NCBI GenBank assembly: GCA_011391085.1
Contig: JAABRD010000006.1
Span: forward strand, 62,001-126,000
DNA from: Thiotrichaceae bacterium
GTDB taxonomy: Bacteria > Pseudomonadota > Gammaproteobacteria > Beggiatoales > Beggiatoaceae
Length of the DNA: 64,000 nt
Reading direction: 5' to 3'
Notes under the pieces: generated by a model
Told to the model about the DNA's origin: nothing
Seen by the model: only the letters and a program-made list of their open reading frames with translations
Database searches by the model: none
Translations under genes and position numbers: made by a program
Shown here: in pieces, positions 44,436 to 54,336 of the stretch
How positions within the stretch are numbered: position 1 is the first letter of the stretch
Layout of the letters: every line of letters begins with the position of its first letter

Positions 44436-46460
44436 ATGATGAACACCAATCCACAACAAGAGACTCTTTTAATCGTCGATGACGTTCCCGCCAATGTCAG
44501 TGTCCTCCTCGAATTTCTCACGGATGCAGGCTTTAAAGTGCTGGTTGCTAAAGATGGCAAAGCGGCTTTAAAGAAAACTGAACAGGCACTTCCAGATTTG
44601 GTTTTGTTAGATGTCATGATGCCTGGCATGAATGGTTTTGAGGTCTGCAAAATCTTAAAATCCAAAGAGAATACCAAAGACATTCCAATCATTTTTATGA
44701 CCGCCCTGGCTGACACCGTGGACAAGGTCAAAGGCTTCTCTTTAGGCGCCGTGGACTACATCACCAAACCCTTTCAGCAAGAAGAAGTCTTAGCCCGTGT
44801 CAATAATCATCTGAAAATGCGCAAACTCCAAAAGCAGTTAGAAGAACATGCGTTGGAGTTAGAAAAGCGCAATGTGCAACATCGACAAGCGCGTGTGGAG
44901 GCCGAACAAGCCCGCAATGAGGCCGAATTGGCAAATCGGGCGAAAAGCACTTTTTTGGCGAATATGAGTCATGAGTTGCGCACTCCTCTCAACGCCATTA
45001 TTGGTTACAGTGAAATGTTAAAGGAAGAACTGCAAGACGAGGGGTTAGGAGATTATGTTCCAGATCTAGAAAAAATTTATGGTGCAGGGAAACATTTATT
45101 GGGACTGATCAATGATATGTTGGACTTATCCAAGATTGAGGCCGGCAAAATGGAATTGTTTTGTGAAAAATTTGATCTTGCCACACTTATCGATGAAGTA
45201 GAAAGCACCGTGCAACCACTGATGGGGAAAAATAACAACCTCCTATCGATCAAACGTCCTCCCCAGTTAGGAGAAATGTGTACAGATATGACCAAATTGC
45301 GCCAAATGCTGTTAAATCTCCTCAGCAATGCCGCTAAGTTCACGGAAAATGGCACGATTTGTCTGAAGATAGACCGACTTGCCGAGGAGAATGGGTTCAC
45401 TTTCACGGTGTCTGACAACGGTGTGGGAATGACCGAAGCACAACAACAGAAGTTGTTTCAACCATTTACTCAAGCCGATTCTTCTACGACTCGTCGTTAC
45501 GGAGGAACTGGTTTGGGATTAGCCATTACCAAGCAATTTGCCGAAATGATGGGTGGCGCTGTCATGGTACAAAGTGAATTTGGTAAAGGCAGCGCATTCA
45601 CATTATCTCTTCCCTGTCATGGTCAAGCGATACCCAAACCGACAGTAACCGAAGCTAAACCTGAAGAGGAGAAACTGGTCGGCGAAGGGATTGTATTAGT
45701 GATTGACAATGACATAGCCGCGTGTGACCTGTTTAAACAAACTTTAAGTCAATTGGGTTATGCAGTTGCCGTGGCCACGCGGAGAGAAGAGGGGCTGCAA
45801 TTGGCTAACAAACTGCGTCCAGATGCCATCTTGTTGAACACCAACATGCCAGAGGGTTGGCAAGTGCTTTCCACACTTCGAAATGATTCTTTGTTAGCCC
45901 ATATCCCTGTGATTATCGAGTCTCTGGAGGAGGATAAACAGAGAGGGTATGCTTTAGGGGCGACGGAGTGCCTTGACAAAGCACTGGTGCATAATCAGTT
46001 GGCCACCGTGTTAGACAAGTATCATATTGGTGACAAATCTCGGTGCTTGATTATGCTAGTCGATGATGAAGTTATCCAACTGGAAGCCATGACCATGATG
46101 CTGGAAACGGCGGGTTGGCACGTCTTCCCAGCAGAAAATGGTCAAGTGGCCTTGGAACATCTGGAGGATAAGAGACCCTCTTTGATTTTATTGGACTTGA
46201 ATATGCCAGTCATGGACGGTTTTGAATTTCTCAATCACTTTCATAAAAATGAGAAATGGCAAACTATCCCGGTCATCGTGTTGAGTGGAAAAAATCTCAC
46301 GGTGGAGGAACAAATGTTTTTGAATCAACATGTTCAAGCAAGATTTAACAAAACAGCTTTTCAGAGGGAGGAACTGATTTCGCAAATTCATGGATTGATT
46401 GCACGTTCCGCGGCGGTCCGGGAGATGCACAAGGAGGAGGTGAAAAAGAAGATTTGGTAA
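44436..46460 (+). CDS. Hybrid histidine kinase REC-HK-REC-REC
   Basis: About 674 residues from ATG 44436 ([16 protein letters not shown]). Order: receiver 1 (D59 in [13 protein letters not shown]), coiled linker with [16 protein letters not shown], HisKA ([15 protein letters not shown], His about 179), HATPase_c ([24 protein letters not shown]), receiver 2 and receiver 3 (D587 in [13 protein letters not shown]). In receiver 2 the phospho-acceptor is replaced by Asn 468 ([12 protein letters not shown]), so it should not be phosphorylated and may be structural. The front two-thirds is paralogous to the kinase at 32981. No transmembrane helix, so the signal is cytosolic or from a partner. Confidence 0.93.
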   Translation: MMNTNPQQETLLIVDDVPANVSVLLEFLTDAGFKVLVAKDGKAALKKTEQALPDLVLLDVMMPGMNGFEVCKILKSKENTKDIPIIFMTALADTVDKVKGFSLGAVDYITKPFQQEEVLARVNNHLKMRKLQKQLEEHALELEKRNVQHRQARVEAEQARNEAELANRAKSTFLANMSHELRTPLNAIIGYSEMLKEELQDEGLGDYVPDLEKIYGAGKHLLGLINDMLDLSKIEAGKMELFCEKFDLATLIDEVESTVQPLMGKNNNLLSIKRPPQLGEMCTDMTKLRQMLLNLLSNAAKFTENGTICLKIDRLAEENGFTFTVSDNGVGMTEAQQQKLFQPFTQADSSTTRRYGGTGLGLAITKQFAEMMGGAVMVQSEFGKGSAFTLSLPCHGQAIPKPTVTEAKPEEEKLVGEGIVLVIDNDIAACDLFKQTLSQLGYAVAVATRREEGLQLANKLRPDAILLNTNMPEGWQVLSTLRNDSLLAHIPVIIESLEEDKQRGYALGATECLDKALVHNQLATVLDKYHIGDKSRCLIMLVDDEVIQLEAMTMMLETAGWHVFPAENGQVALEHLEDKRPSLILLDLNMPVMDGFEFLNHFHKNEKWQTIPVIVLSGKNLTVEEQMFLNQHVQARFNKTAFQREELISQIHGLIARSAAVREMHKEEVKKKIW

Positions 46461-46492
46461 ATTCCAGGAGTCCAACGCTTAGTTCAAAATTA

Positions 46493-46937
46493 GGTAGTGA
46501 TGCAATCAGGGTGATATAGTAGTATTCCAATTAAATTGTACGATTCTCTCTTACGTGCCATAAGAATTATTGCACCCCCTGCGCCCGCGTCGGCGCGAAG
46601 CGCAAACATTTGGAGGGCGTTCCAGAGGGAATGGTACCAGTTTGAGGGAATCTCACTCTCTTGCGCGTTGCGCCGACGCTACGCGGGCGCAGGGGGTGCA
46701 ATAATTCTTATTGCACTCCAGAGGATAAGGTACAAATTGATAGGAATATCACTATATATTTCCCCTCACCCCCGGCCCCTCTCCCAGGGGGAGAGGTGCG
46801 AAAACCGCTGGTTACGCCACACTCCCCTCTCCCTCTGGGAGAGGTGCGAAAACCGCTGGTTACGCCACACTCCCCTCTCCCTCTGGGAGAGGGGCCGGGG
46901 GTGAGGGGAAACATATCACCCAGATTGCATCACTACC
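46493..46937. mobile_element. Composite A element A10 with nested C element
   Basis: A left end GGTAGTGATGCAATCAGGG and right end ATTGCATCACTACC lie 445 bases apart. Between them are a complete C element (46515-46756, ATAAGAATTATTGCACCCCC core) and the CCCTCACCCCCGGCCCCTC hairpin with a duplicated arm. The flanks do not match, so the two ends may come from different insertions. Confidence 0.65.
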
Positions 46938-47393
46938 AATATGAATATACCACAAAAAATAAGTTTTTTAAGAAACTTAGTTTCACGATGATAAATTTCA
47001 AAAACGCATTGCAAAATGCGTCGCTATTTCATAAAAAACCTTTTGACGGACTGCTGAAAATCAGCACCTACTGTTGAAAATCAGCAGTTCACATATTTTT
47101 ATCTACATTTTAATTAGAATATAAAATATTTAATATACAATGAGTTATATAATTTAACTGAGATTTAATATTTAATTTTTTATAGTGCGTGATAAGGATT
47201 TTTCCTAAATTAATCTAAGTAAAATCCTTATATTCACACATCGGGCGTGAAATATCCATAAAAAATAGATTATTTATATGGCATACAATCTGCTTAAATA
47301 TGTGGGTGTCACTAACTTGATGTACAACTGACTGGTTCCTTCAAGTCAGAACTGTACATTCTAAATAACTCAACAATACTTTGGAGGTTGTTT
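46938..47393. other. AT-rich leader region of the fibro-slime gene
   Basis: Mostly unique AT-rich sequence of about 450 bases. It includes an AAGTTTTTTAAGAAACTTAG hairpin (about 46961-46981), paired CTGAAAATCAGCA motifs (about 47051-47092) and the inverted repeat described at 47321-47358. No ORF. It probably contains the promoter, but no clear -35/-10 pair was chosen. Confidence 0.5.
47321..47358 (+). promoter_or_regulatory. Inverted repeat in the 5' leader of the fibro-slime gene
   Basis: TGTACAACTGACT and AGTCAGAACTGTACA flank a ten-base loop, ending 35 bases before the ATG. It could be an operator or an mRNA hairpin near the ribosome site GGAGG (47383-47387). Confidence 0.4.
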
Positions 47394-50300
47394 ATGATAT
47401 TCACTCAACGAAAAATAGTTCTTGCTATAGCCACGGTCTTAGCAGGAATGACCAGTACGATTGCTTACGCAGGAAATGACAACAAAGCCGCAAAAGATGG
47501 TGTTGCAACCCCTGCTACAGGAACTGCAACAACGGCGAACGTTACACCAGTTTCAAGTACCGCCCAGGCGACCACCAATGCCAGCAGTACCCTCGTCTCT
47601 TGGCAAGATGACAAAGGAACTAACTCTTACGAAGTCAAACTCAAGGAACACAAAGACAAAACCTGGACTTACACCGTCACCGAGAAAGGTGGCAAGAGTT
47701 TAAGTCACTGGGTCTTGGGCATCGGTTCTTGCCAAGGGAAAATCACGTCTGCCGCCGGTCCTTCCAGCACCCAGAGTAGCAATGCGGTAGGTACCGATGG
47801 AAGCACCGGATTTGTTGGAATCAAATGGGATACCAACGAAGAATTTACCACGGGCGACTTCAGCATCACGTTGGACCAAAACTATGCCGACGGGGCTACC
47901 AAAGCGTTAGCAAAGGCTGGCACAGGGGCTGCCACCAACGGTATTGTTGGACCAGATTGTGGTCAGCCGGTGACAGCGACTCCTCCCGCAACGACCACAC
48001 CAACGACGCCTCCAGCGGCAACGACTCCTCCTCCTGCAACGACCACCCCCCCTACGTCTGGTGCAACGACTCCCCCTGCGGCTGGTACCACCACCCCAGA
48101 CAGTGTCACCATAGAAGGCATCGTGCGTGACTTCTCTGGCTATGGCACCGCCAAACATCCGGACTTTGAACAAGCCAGTTATAAATCTGGTACAGCGTGT
48201 GTTCTGGCCTCTTTAGGAAGTGATGGCAAACCCGTCGATAATTCGGCTAATGACAGTTGCGGAATCTCTAAATTAGGTGACTGGTATAATGGGGCTGACC
48301 CTGCCACTACCACTACATACACGGCGGTTCTGAAAAAGGATGCCAATGGTCTGTACACCTTTGACAGTAAGTCTCTTCCCGGGGCAACCAATGGTGGTTT
48401 CTTCCCTATTGACGGGAAATTGTTAGGCAACGATGGGAAGACTCATAACTTCCACTTCACTTATGAAGTGCATACCAAGTTCACCTATAAGAAGGGACAA
48501 ACGTTCTCTTTCACCGGCGATGATGATGTTTGGATTTTCATCAATAGCAAATTGGTAGTCGATCTGGGCGGTGTTCACGCCGCTAAATCTGGTTCGGTGA
48601 ACCTCGATACGTTGGGATTGACCGAAGGTCAAACATATCCTCTCGACGGTTTCTTTGCTGAACGGCATACTTCTGAATCCAATTTCAAAATGCAGACCAA
48701 TATGCCTTTGGTCGTAGCAGAAGAGAAAGTGGGTCCCGATGTATGGGCGCATGATCCAGCCCCAGACCAAGGTGTCGAACCCAACAGCGTCAGCAAGACC
48801 CTCTGGGTGAGTCCAGATGTATGGGTACGCAACCAAGATGATGGTGTCAACAAACACCAAAACGTCAAGGTCGGACAAGATAACTTTGTCAACGTCAACG
48901 TCGCCAACCGCGGTGCCTTACCTGCCAAAGATACCACGGTCGAAGTCTATCGCATGAATAAAGGCGCCGGCTTAGGCAACGCCTGGCCCAAAGGCTGGGA
49001 CTTAGTGGGCACCACCAAGATAGCTGAACTTGCACCTGGTGCGGGCCAAAAAGTCGTTGTGAAATGGTCCAAAGAAGCCATTCCCAAACCCGGTCACTAC
49101 TGCTTCTATGTGCGGTTGATGAGTGCCGATGACCCCCTCAAGCCGAATGCGGACACGACGAATGCGTTACAAAATACACGTAACAGCAACAACATCGTCT
49201 GGCGTAACTTTGACGTGGTAGGTCTCTTAACCCAAGCCACTTCTAAGTTTGAAGTGATGGCCCAAAATTCCAAGCCGACCCCAGCCACAGTCAATATTGC
49301 CATTACCGAACCAGAGAACATGTTGCCCAATAAAGGTGCCAAAGTCATCGTTGACTTAGGCCCATTGTATGACCGTTGGGTGAACGCAGGTGCGCAAGGC
49401 AACAATGTCAAACCACTGGGTGGCACCGAAGTGGAATTATTGACTTCCGATGCGAAGATTATCGGGATTCCCATGAATGGCGATGAGGAGGTTCAACTCA
49501 GCGTCCGCGTGGAAGCGACGGAACCAATGCCCGTGGCAGGCACGTCTAAAGAATACCACTTCAGTATGCAAGAAGAAGTGGATGGTGAACTGGCCGGTGG
49601 TGTTGACTTCCTAGTCCAAGCCCGTGCCCAAGACACCGATACCGACGGTGACGGTCTCAAAGATGTGGCCGATACCGACGATGACAATGATGAAATGCCC
49701 GATGATTGGGAACTGGCCAATGCCTTAAATCCGCTGGATAAAGTGGATGCCGAAGCTGATGCAGACGGTGATGGGGCAACCAATTTGACCGAGTACCTGG
49801 GTAAGACCAGTCCCACCGACAAGAACGTGTTTCCAAAGCTGGACGTGTGGGTCTCTGACCCGGCCCCAGACCAAGGTATGGAACCTAACACCGTCAGTAA
49901 GAACATCTGGGTGAGTCCCGATGTGTGGATTCGTAACCAAAATGACAGTAGTTTGCAACACCAAAATGTCAAGCAAGGTCAAGACAACTTCGTCTCCGTT
50001 CGTGTCCGCAACCGCGGTAACTTACCCGCGCAGAACACCAAGGTCGAAGTCTATTACATCAAAGCCAATTTAGGCCGCGCTTGGCCCAAAGATTGGAAAC
50101 TGGTAGGTACCGGCCTAGTCAGTGACTTAGCCGTTGGGGCACAACAAATTGTTAGCATTCCCTGGACCAAAGATAAAGTTCCAGGCCCGGGTCACTACTG
50201 CTTCTATGTACGGCTGTTGAATGACGCCGACCCCATGACCGTCAAAGAGGCTAACAATGCGGAACAGAACACTCGCAATAACAACAATATTGCGTGGCGG

Positions 50301-52604
50301 AACTTCGACATTATTGGATTGACAGCTAAACCCACTGAGAAGTTTGAAGTCACGGTGCAAAACTCTAACACCAAGCCATCTATCATTGACCTGGTGATAG
50401 AAGAACCCGAAAAGATGTTAGACAATAAAGGTGCGAAAGTCATAGTCGACTTAGGCCCCTTGTATGACCGTTGGGTAGCCGCAGGTGGCAAAGGCGAAAA
50501 CGTCAAACCCGTTGGTGGTACGCTAGTGGAATTAGAAACCACGACTGCGAAAATCTTAGGTATTCCGATGGAAGCGGAAGAAGAAGTCCCAATCAGTGTG
50601 CGCGTGGAAGCCACCGAACCCATGCCAGCCGATGGCGTCACCCATGAATATCATTTCAGTATGCAAGAATTGATAGATGGTGAACTGGCCGGCGGTGTCG
50701 ACTTTGCCGTGATAGCACGCGGACAAGACGCTGATACGGATGGTGACGGTATCAAAGATGTTGTTGATGAAGACGATGACAACGATACCATTCCTGACGC
50801 TTGGGAAGCCGAACATGGTTTGAACCCCATGGATAAAGCAGATGCCGAAGCAGATGCGGATGCAGATGGTGCCTCCAATTTGGCCGAGTATCAAGCCAAT
50901 ACCAATCCCAATGACAAGATGGTGTTACCCAAGGTCGATGTGTGGGTTGCCGACCCGACTCCAGACCAAGGTGTCGAACCTAACACGGTCAGCAAGAATA
51001 TTTGGATCAGTCCAGATATTTGGTTACGCAATCAAAACGATGGTAGCTTGCAACACCAGAACGTCAAGCAAGGTCAAGACAACTTTGTCTCGGTCCGCGT
51101 GAAGAACCGTGGCAATTTGTCTGCCAAAGACACCAAAGTGGAAGTCTATTACATCAAGGCAAGTCTAGGTCGCGCTTGGCCGAAAGACTGGACGCCAGTG
51201 GGTACTGCAACGGTGGCAGACCTCGCCCCCAATGCCCAACAGATCGTCAGCATTCCTTGGGCCAAGGATAAAGTTCCAGGTCCAGGTCACTACTGCTTCT
51301 ATGTACGTTTGGTGAACAGTGCGGACCCAATGGTCTTCCCAGAAGGCAAGAATGCCGAACAGAATACGCGCAATAACAACAACATTGCGTGGCGGAACTT
51401 CGACATTATCGGCTTGACCACGAAAGTGACTGACAAATACACGGTCACGGCACAAAATCCGAACGATCAACCCACTTCGATCAACCTCAACTTTGAAGAA
51501 CCAGAAGGGTTGGTTAATAACACTGGCGCCAAAGTTCTGGTTGACTTAGGACCCTTGTTTGACCGTTGGGTGGAAAATGGTGCGCAAGGTGAAAATGTCA
51601 CCCCCGTGGAAGGCACCACGATGGTTGAATTAACCGATACCCCAGCCAAGATTATCGGTCTGCCTATGGACGCGGACGAAGAACTGCCTATTACCATCCA
51701 AGTGGTTGCCACTGAACCAGCCCCCGAACCGGGTACTTCGCACGAATACCACTTCAGTATTCAAGAAGAGGTGGATGGCGAAATCATTGGTGGTGTGGAC
51801 ACCACTATTATCACCCGTGCCCAAGAGACGGATACTGATAATGACGGTACGCCAGACGTTGCCGATGAGGATGATGACGACGACAATATCCCCGATGCGT
51901 GGGAGAATGACAATGGTCTGAACCCTCTGGATACGGTGGATGCGGAAGAAGACATGGATGGCGATGGCTACACCAATGTGGAAGAGTATGCCAGTGACAC
52001 CAATCCCAATGAACTGAAATCTCATCCAGGGACGCCGTGGGCGATGACTGTGATGGGTGGCTTCTATGAAAGTGACGAGAGTATATGTAGCTACTTCATA
52101 GATCACAAGGCCAGACTGGACGAAGCGGGCAACAACCTCAGCGGGTGGTCTGCGGCCAAATGGATTCCTATTCATGCGTGGCTAGAGACGTACAATCCAG
52201 CCGGTGAACTCACGGGCAACTTGAAAATCAAACTTGCCAGTGCGGATGCTGACAGCATGAAGATTTGCCCAGCAGGCGTTATGACGGGTGCTTGCGTCGT
52301 TTCCAAAGCGACTGGCGAACGGGAGTTAATCAGTGGTGAAGACGGCAAGGTTAATTTCACTCTCATGGTTAACTGGCCTGAATTTTCCAAGGAAGCTGCC
52401 CAACATGCCAAAGATGTTCAGGACAATGGGGCCACCCCAGATGATAACTATCGTGTCACCATGACTTATGCCCTGAATGTCGAAGGTGGCAAGACGGGTC
52501 AAGCCATCGTTGGCAACTTGGAGAAGACTCTCTTATGGAATCCTGCCATGATGATAGAAGGTGGTTGTGTTCTGACCTTGAAGAGAGAACGTATTCTTCG
52601 TTAG
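47394..52604 (+). CDS. Large fibro-slime domain surface protein with three repeated modules
   Basis: A 1736-residue exported protein; ATG 47394 with GGAGG six bases upstream. Signal peptide about 1-26 (ending AYA). A Thr/Pro-rich linker (about 195-235) leads to a fibro-slime/PA14-like domain (about 238-440) with FTGDDDVWIFINSKLVVDLGG and FFAERHTSESNF. Three modules of 364-369 residues follow (starting near 448, 817 and 1181), each with a CARDB-like part (VWV.DPAPDQG.EPN..S, NRGNLPA..TKVEVYYIK) and a calcium-binding DTDGDGLKDV type-3 repeat. A unique 190-residue C-terminal domain ends the protein. No sortase or outer-membrane anchor is visible. Likely a sheath, slime or adhesion component. Confidence 0.88.
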   Translation: MIFTQRKIVLAIATVLAGMTSTIAYAGNDNKAAKDGVATPATGTATTANVTPVSSTAQATTNASSTLVSWQDDKGTNSYEVKLKEHKDKTWTYTVTEKGGKSLSHWVLGIGSCQGKITSAAGPSSTQSSNAVGTDGSTGFVGIKWDTNEEFTTGDFSITLDQNYADGATKALAKAGTGAATNGIVGPDCGQPVTATPPATTTPTTPPAATTPPPATTTPPTSGATTPPAAGTTTPDSVTIEGIVRDFSGYGTAKHPDFEQASYKSGTACVLASLGSDGKPVDNSANDSCGISKLGDWYNGADPATTTTYTAVLKKDANGLYTFDSKSLPGATNGGFFPIDGKLLGNDGKTHNFHFTYEVHTKFTYKKGQTFSFTGDDDVWIFINSKLVVDLGGVHAAKSGSVNLDTLGLTEGQTYPLDGFFAERHTSESNFKMQTNMPLVVAEEKVGPDVWAHDPAPDQGVEPNSVSKTLWVSPDVWVRNQDDGVNKHQNVKVGQDNFVNVNVANRGALPAKDTTVEVYRMNKGAGLGNAWPKGWDLVGTTKIAELAPGAGQKVVVKWSKEAIPKPGHYCFYVRLMSADDPLKPNADTTNALQNTRNSNNIVWRNFDVVGLLTQATSKFEVMAQNSKPTPATVNIAITEPENMLPNKGAKVIVDLGPLYDRWVNAGAQGNNVKPLGGTEVELLTSDAKIIGIPMNGDEEVQLSVRVEATEPMPVAGTSKEYHFSMQEEVDGELAGGVDFLVQARAQDTDTDGDGLKDVADTDDDNDEMPDDWELANALNPLDKVDAEADADGDGATNLTEYLGKTSPTDKNVFPKLDVWVSDPAPDQGMEPNTVSKNIWVSPDVWIRNQNDSSLQHQNVKQGQDNFVSVRVRNRGNLPAQNTKVEVYYIKANLGRAWPKDWKLVGTGLVSDLAVGAQQIVSIPWTKDKVPGPGHYCFYVRLLNDADPMTVKEANNAEQNTRNNNNIAWRNFDIIGLTAKPTEKFEVTVQNSNTKPSIIDLVIEEPEKMLDNKGAKVIVDLGPLYDRWVAAGGKGENVKPVGGTLVELETTTAKILGIPMEAEEEVPISVRVEATEPMPADGVTHEYHFSMQELIDGELAGGVDFAVIARGQDADTDGDGIKDVVDEDDDNDTIPDAWEAEHGLNPMDKADAEADADADGASNLAEYQANTNPNDKMVLPKVDVWVADPTPDQGVEPNTVSKNIWISPDIWLRNQNDGSLQHQNVKQGQDNFVSVRVKNRGNLSAKDTKVEVYYIKASLGRAWPKDWTPVGTATVADLAPNAQQIVSIPWAKDKVPGPGHYCFYVRLVNSADPMVFPEGKNAEQNTRNNNNIAWRNFDIIGLTTKVTDKYTVTAQNPNDQPTSINLNFEEPEGLVNNTGAKVLVDLGPLFDRWVENGAQGENVTPVEGTTMVELTDTPAKIIGLPMDADEELPITIQVVATEPAPEPGTSHEYHFSIQEEVDGEIIGGVDTTIITRAQETDTDNDGTPDVADEDDDDDNIPDAWENDNGLNPLDTVDAEEDMDGDGYTNVEEYASDTNPNELKSHPGTPWAMTVMGGFYESDESICSYFIDHKARLDEAGNNLSGWSAAKWIPIHAWLETYNPAGELTGNLKIKLASADADSMKICPAGVMTGACVVSKATGERELISGEDGKVNFTLMVNWPEFSKEAAQHAKDVQDNGATPDDNYRVTMTYALNVEGGKTGQAIVGNLEKTLLWNPAMMIEGGCVLTLKRERILR

Positions 52605-53103
52605 AAGGTTATACACCACCGAAATTCGGTAGTGAGGCAATGTGGGTTAACTGTCTGAACTCTGATTAGAATGATTCTCAGATTAACTATGATTAGTGAA
52701 GTTTCTTCATAGTTCTCATTTAATCATCTCAATCATAGTTCAAGACTGAGTTGTGCTACGGTGGGGTCCCAAAACGGGTTTTGGGACCCCACCGTATTTT
52801 TTTGTACAAATTTGTACTATCCCCTTCCAATTCCCCTTTATTTCCTTGACACATCTGGCATTGTCCACTATGATGGATGGCCTTTATGGCTTTTTTATAA
52901 TCACATTCCCATAAATTTGCACATAATCTTCTGGAGCACAAATAATTGTGCCTTGTGCTGTAGCATAACGGGCGCAGGGGGCGCAATAATTCTGATTGCG
53001 CTCCAGTTGGATGCGCTCCAGTTGGAATCGTATAAGTTTAGGGGAATATTGCTATAATTCATAATTGCCAAACTTTGCCAATCTCATTCATAAGGGGAAC
53101 TAC
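52605..53103. other. Gap with A remnant, terminator and C remnant
   Basis: Left part of an A element (from 52628, GGTAGTGAGGCAATGTGGG; core but no right end), the terminator at 52757, about 120 unique AT-rich bases, and a GCGCAATAATTCTGATTGCGC fragment with a C-type right end GGGGAATATTGCTATA near 53041. No gene. Confidence 0.65.
52757..52803 (+). terminator. Perfect palindrome plus T-run after the fibro-slime gene
   Basis: TACGGTGGGGTCCCAAAAC with its exact complement forms a 40-base palindrome followed by TTTTTTT. About 150 bases downstream of the stop. Degenerate copies occur at 3879-3975. Confidence 0.65.
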
Positions 53104-53331
53104 ATGTACAAATTGACCATTCCTAAATTCCTTCGCTTCTTACTCACCTTCCTCCTCCTCATTATACTTCTCATTGCAGGGTGGTATTTTGGGGAATTTC
53201 TAAAAACGCTAGAAGGTTCTGCATTGGGTACGTTAGTCACACTCACGACAGGAATCTGGTTTTTTTGGGATAAAATTGACGCTAGACCAACTGTTGGAAA
53301 CGGCGCCTACGGAAGAAGGCATTTATGTTAG
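53104..53331 (+). CDS. Small membrane protein, probably truncated
   Basis: About 75 residues with two hydrophobic segments (about 10-30 and 40-57). AAGGGGAAC precedes the ATG well. After WDKI the frame enters DNA that in the next frame encodes an AAA-like fragment, so the last residues (DARPTVGNGAYGRRHLC) look accidental. The original gene was probably longer. No family recognised. Confidence 0.5.
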   Translation: MYKLTIPKFLRFLLTFLLLIILLIAGWYFGEFLKTLEGSALGTLVTLTTGIWFFWDKIDARPTVGNGAYGRRHLC

Positions 53332-53410
53332 CCATTTACATCATCATCTGTTAACTCTACAAGATGCGAAGTTAGACCAGGTGATGAAACAAGTGGTACA
53401 CTCCACCAGT
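53276..53410 (+). pseudogene. Fragment of an AAA-like (AAA_35, STAND-type) ATPase
   Basis: About 42 codons reading LTLDQLLETAPTEEGIYVSHL, then HHHLLTLQDAKLDQVMKQVV. This matches, from memory, the region after the ATPase core of AAA-like domain (PF14516) proteins, typically LL..APTE.GIYSDHLRRHL. There is no start and no remaining core. A second, separate relic of the same family lies at 54337. Confidence 0.6.
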
Positions 53411-53455
53411 GCCTCTAGTCCCGCGGTCCCGTTCACTCTAAAGGAAATATCAACT

Positions 53456-53704
53456 ATGCAAATCACTTTAACACTTCCCGATAACTTACCGTTATCCCAA
53501 ATTCAACAGCAAATTCAGTCTCTCTTAAATGACCATTGGCAATTCGAATGGAGACCTTCTCCAACCTCAATTTTGGACACGGCCATTGACCTTCATGACC
53601 CATGGTGTAACCCTGACATAGATTTGCCTTGTGTCGATACCGGCATTGCCGATTTAGCCGTTCATCACGATTATTATTTGTATGGTACTCTTCCCCAGAC
53701 CTGA
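53456..53704 (+). CDS. Antitoxin partner of the split PIN toxin
   Basis: About 82 residues from ATG 53456 with AAAGGAAAT upstream. The N-terminus MQITLTLPDNLPLSQIQQQI and the C-terminal VDTGIADLAVHHDYYLYGT are of the kind found directly before PIN toxins in gammaproteobacteria and cyanobacteria. Its stop lies one base before the TTG start of the PIN gene. The longer in-frame ORF to 53276 is the AAA fragment joined by chance. It may still be made although its toxin is broken. Confidence 0.7.
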   Translation: MQITLTLPDNLPLSQIQQQIQSLLNDHWQFEWRPSPTSILDTAIDLHDPWCNPDIDLPCVDTGIADLAVHHDYYLYGTLPQT

Positions 53705-53705
53705 A

Positions 53706-54205
53706 TTGAATCTAATTTTTGTCGATACCGCGGCACTCATTGCGCTTGGAAATAAGTACTGAAGCAGTAATTTTGCGGTATTTTCCCTCACCCCCGACCC
53801 CTCTCCCAGAGGGAGAGGGGCGAAACAAAATACGAGAAAATTTCTGCTTCAGTACTTAGCCGGGATACTCTTCATGAAACTGCTACTCAAATTCGACAAC
53901 AGTTGGTTAAACATCGCAGTCGTTTTCTTACCACCAATTTGGTGATTGCAGAATTTTGTAATAGCTTTAGTGCCGTTAGGTTGCGTTCCACCGCCATTCA
54001 AATGGTGGATAGTATTTATCAGTCTTCTCATTGGGAATATGTGCATATTGACCCCATCTGGATGAGAAAAGGGCTGGAATTGTTTAAACAGATGGATGAC
54101 AAAGATTGGGGATTGGTAGATTGTACAAGTATTGTGGTAGCCAGACAGTTTGATGTCAAGGTAGTTTTCACTACTGATCATCATTTCACTCAAGCAGGAT
54201 TTTAG
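53706..54205 (+). pseudogene. PIN-domain toxin gene split by B element B2
   Basis: The 5' part (from TTG 53706) reads NLIFVDTAALIALGN, with the first PIN aspartate. The 3' part (from 53858) reads SRDTLHETATQIRQQL and continues with NLVIAEFCNS, DWGLVDCTSIVVA and VFTTDHHF, the remaining PIN motifs. B2 lies between. Deleting B2 plus one TA joins ...LGN-SRDTLHE... in frame, giving a full toxin of about 132 residues. With B2 present translation stops at a TGA at once. The PIN residues are otherwise intact, so inactivation is recent. Confidence 0.9.
53755..53856. mobile_element. B element B2 (102 bp) inside the PIN gene
   Basis: Ends AGTACTGAAGCAGTAATTTT and AAAATTTCTGCTTCAGTACT, flanked by TA at 53753-53754 and 53857-53858. 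The core is a single CCCTCACCCCCGACCCCTC hairpin, the shortest B copy in the window. Confidence 0.93.
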
Positions 54206-54336
54206 ATATTATTATGATGTCACCCTCCAGGCGTCCAAAGCATAGCCTTGTAACAATCAAAGCAACCCAAAACCTCGCGGGGCCACCGGCTTCCGCCTCT
54301 CGTCCCGCAGGGTCTTCTTTTTAACAGGTAACTTTT

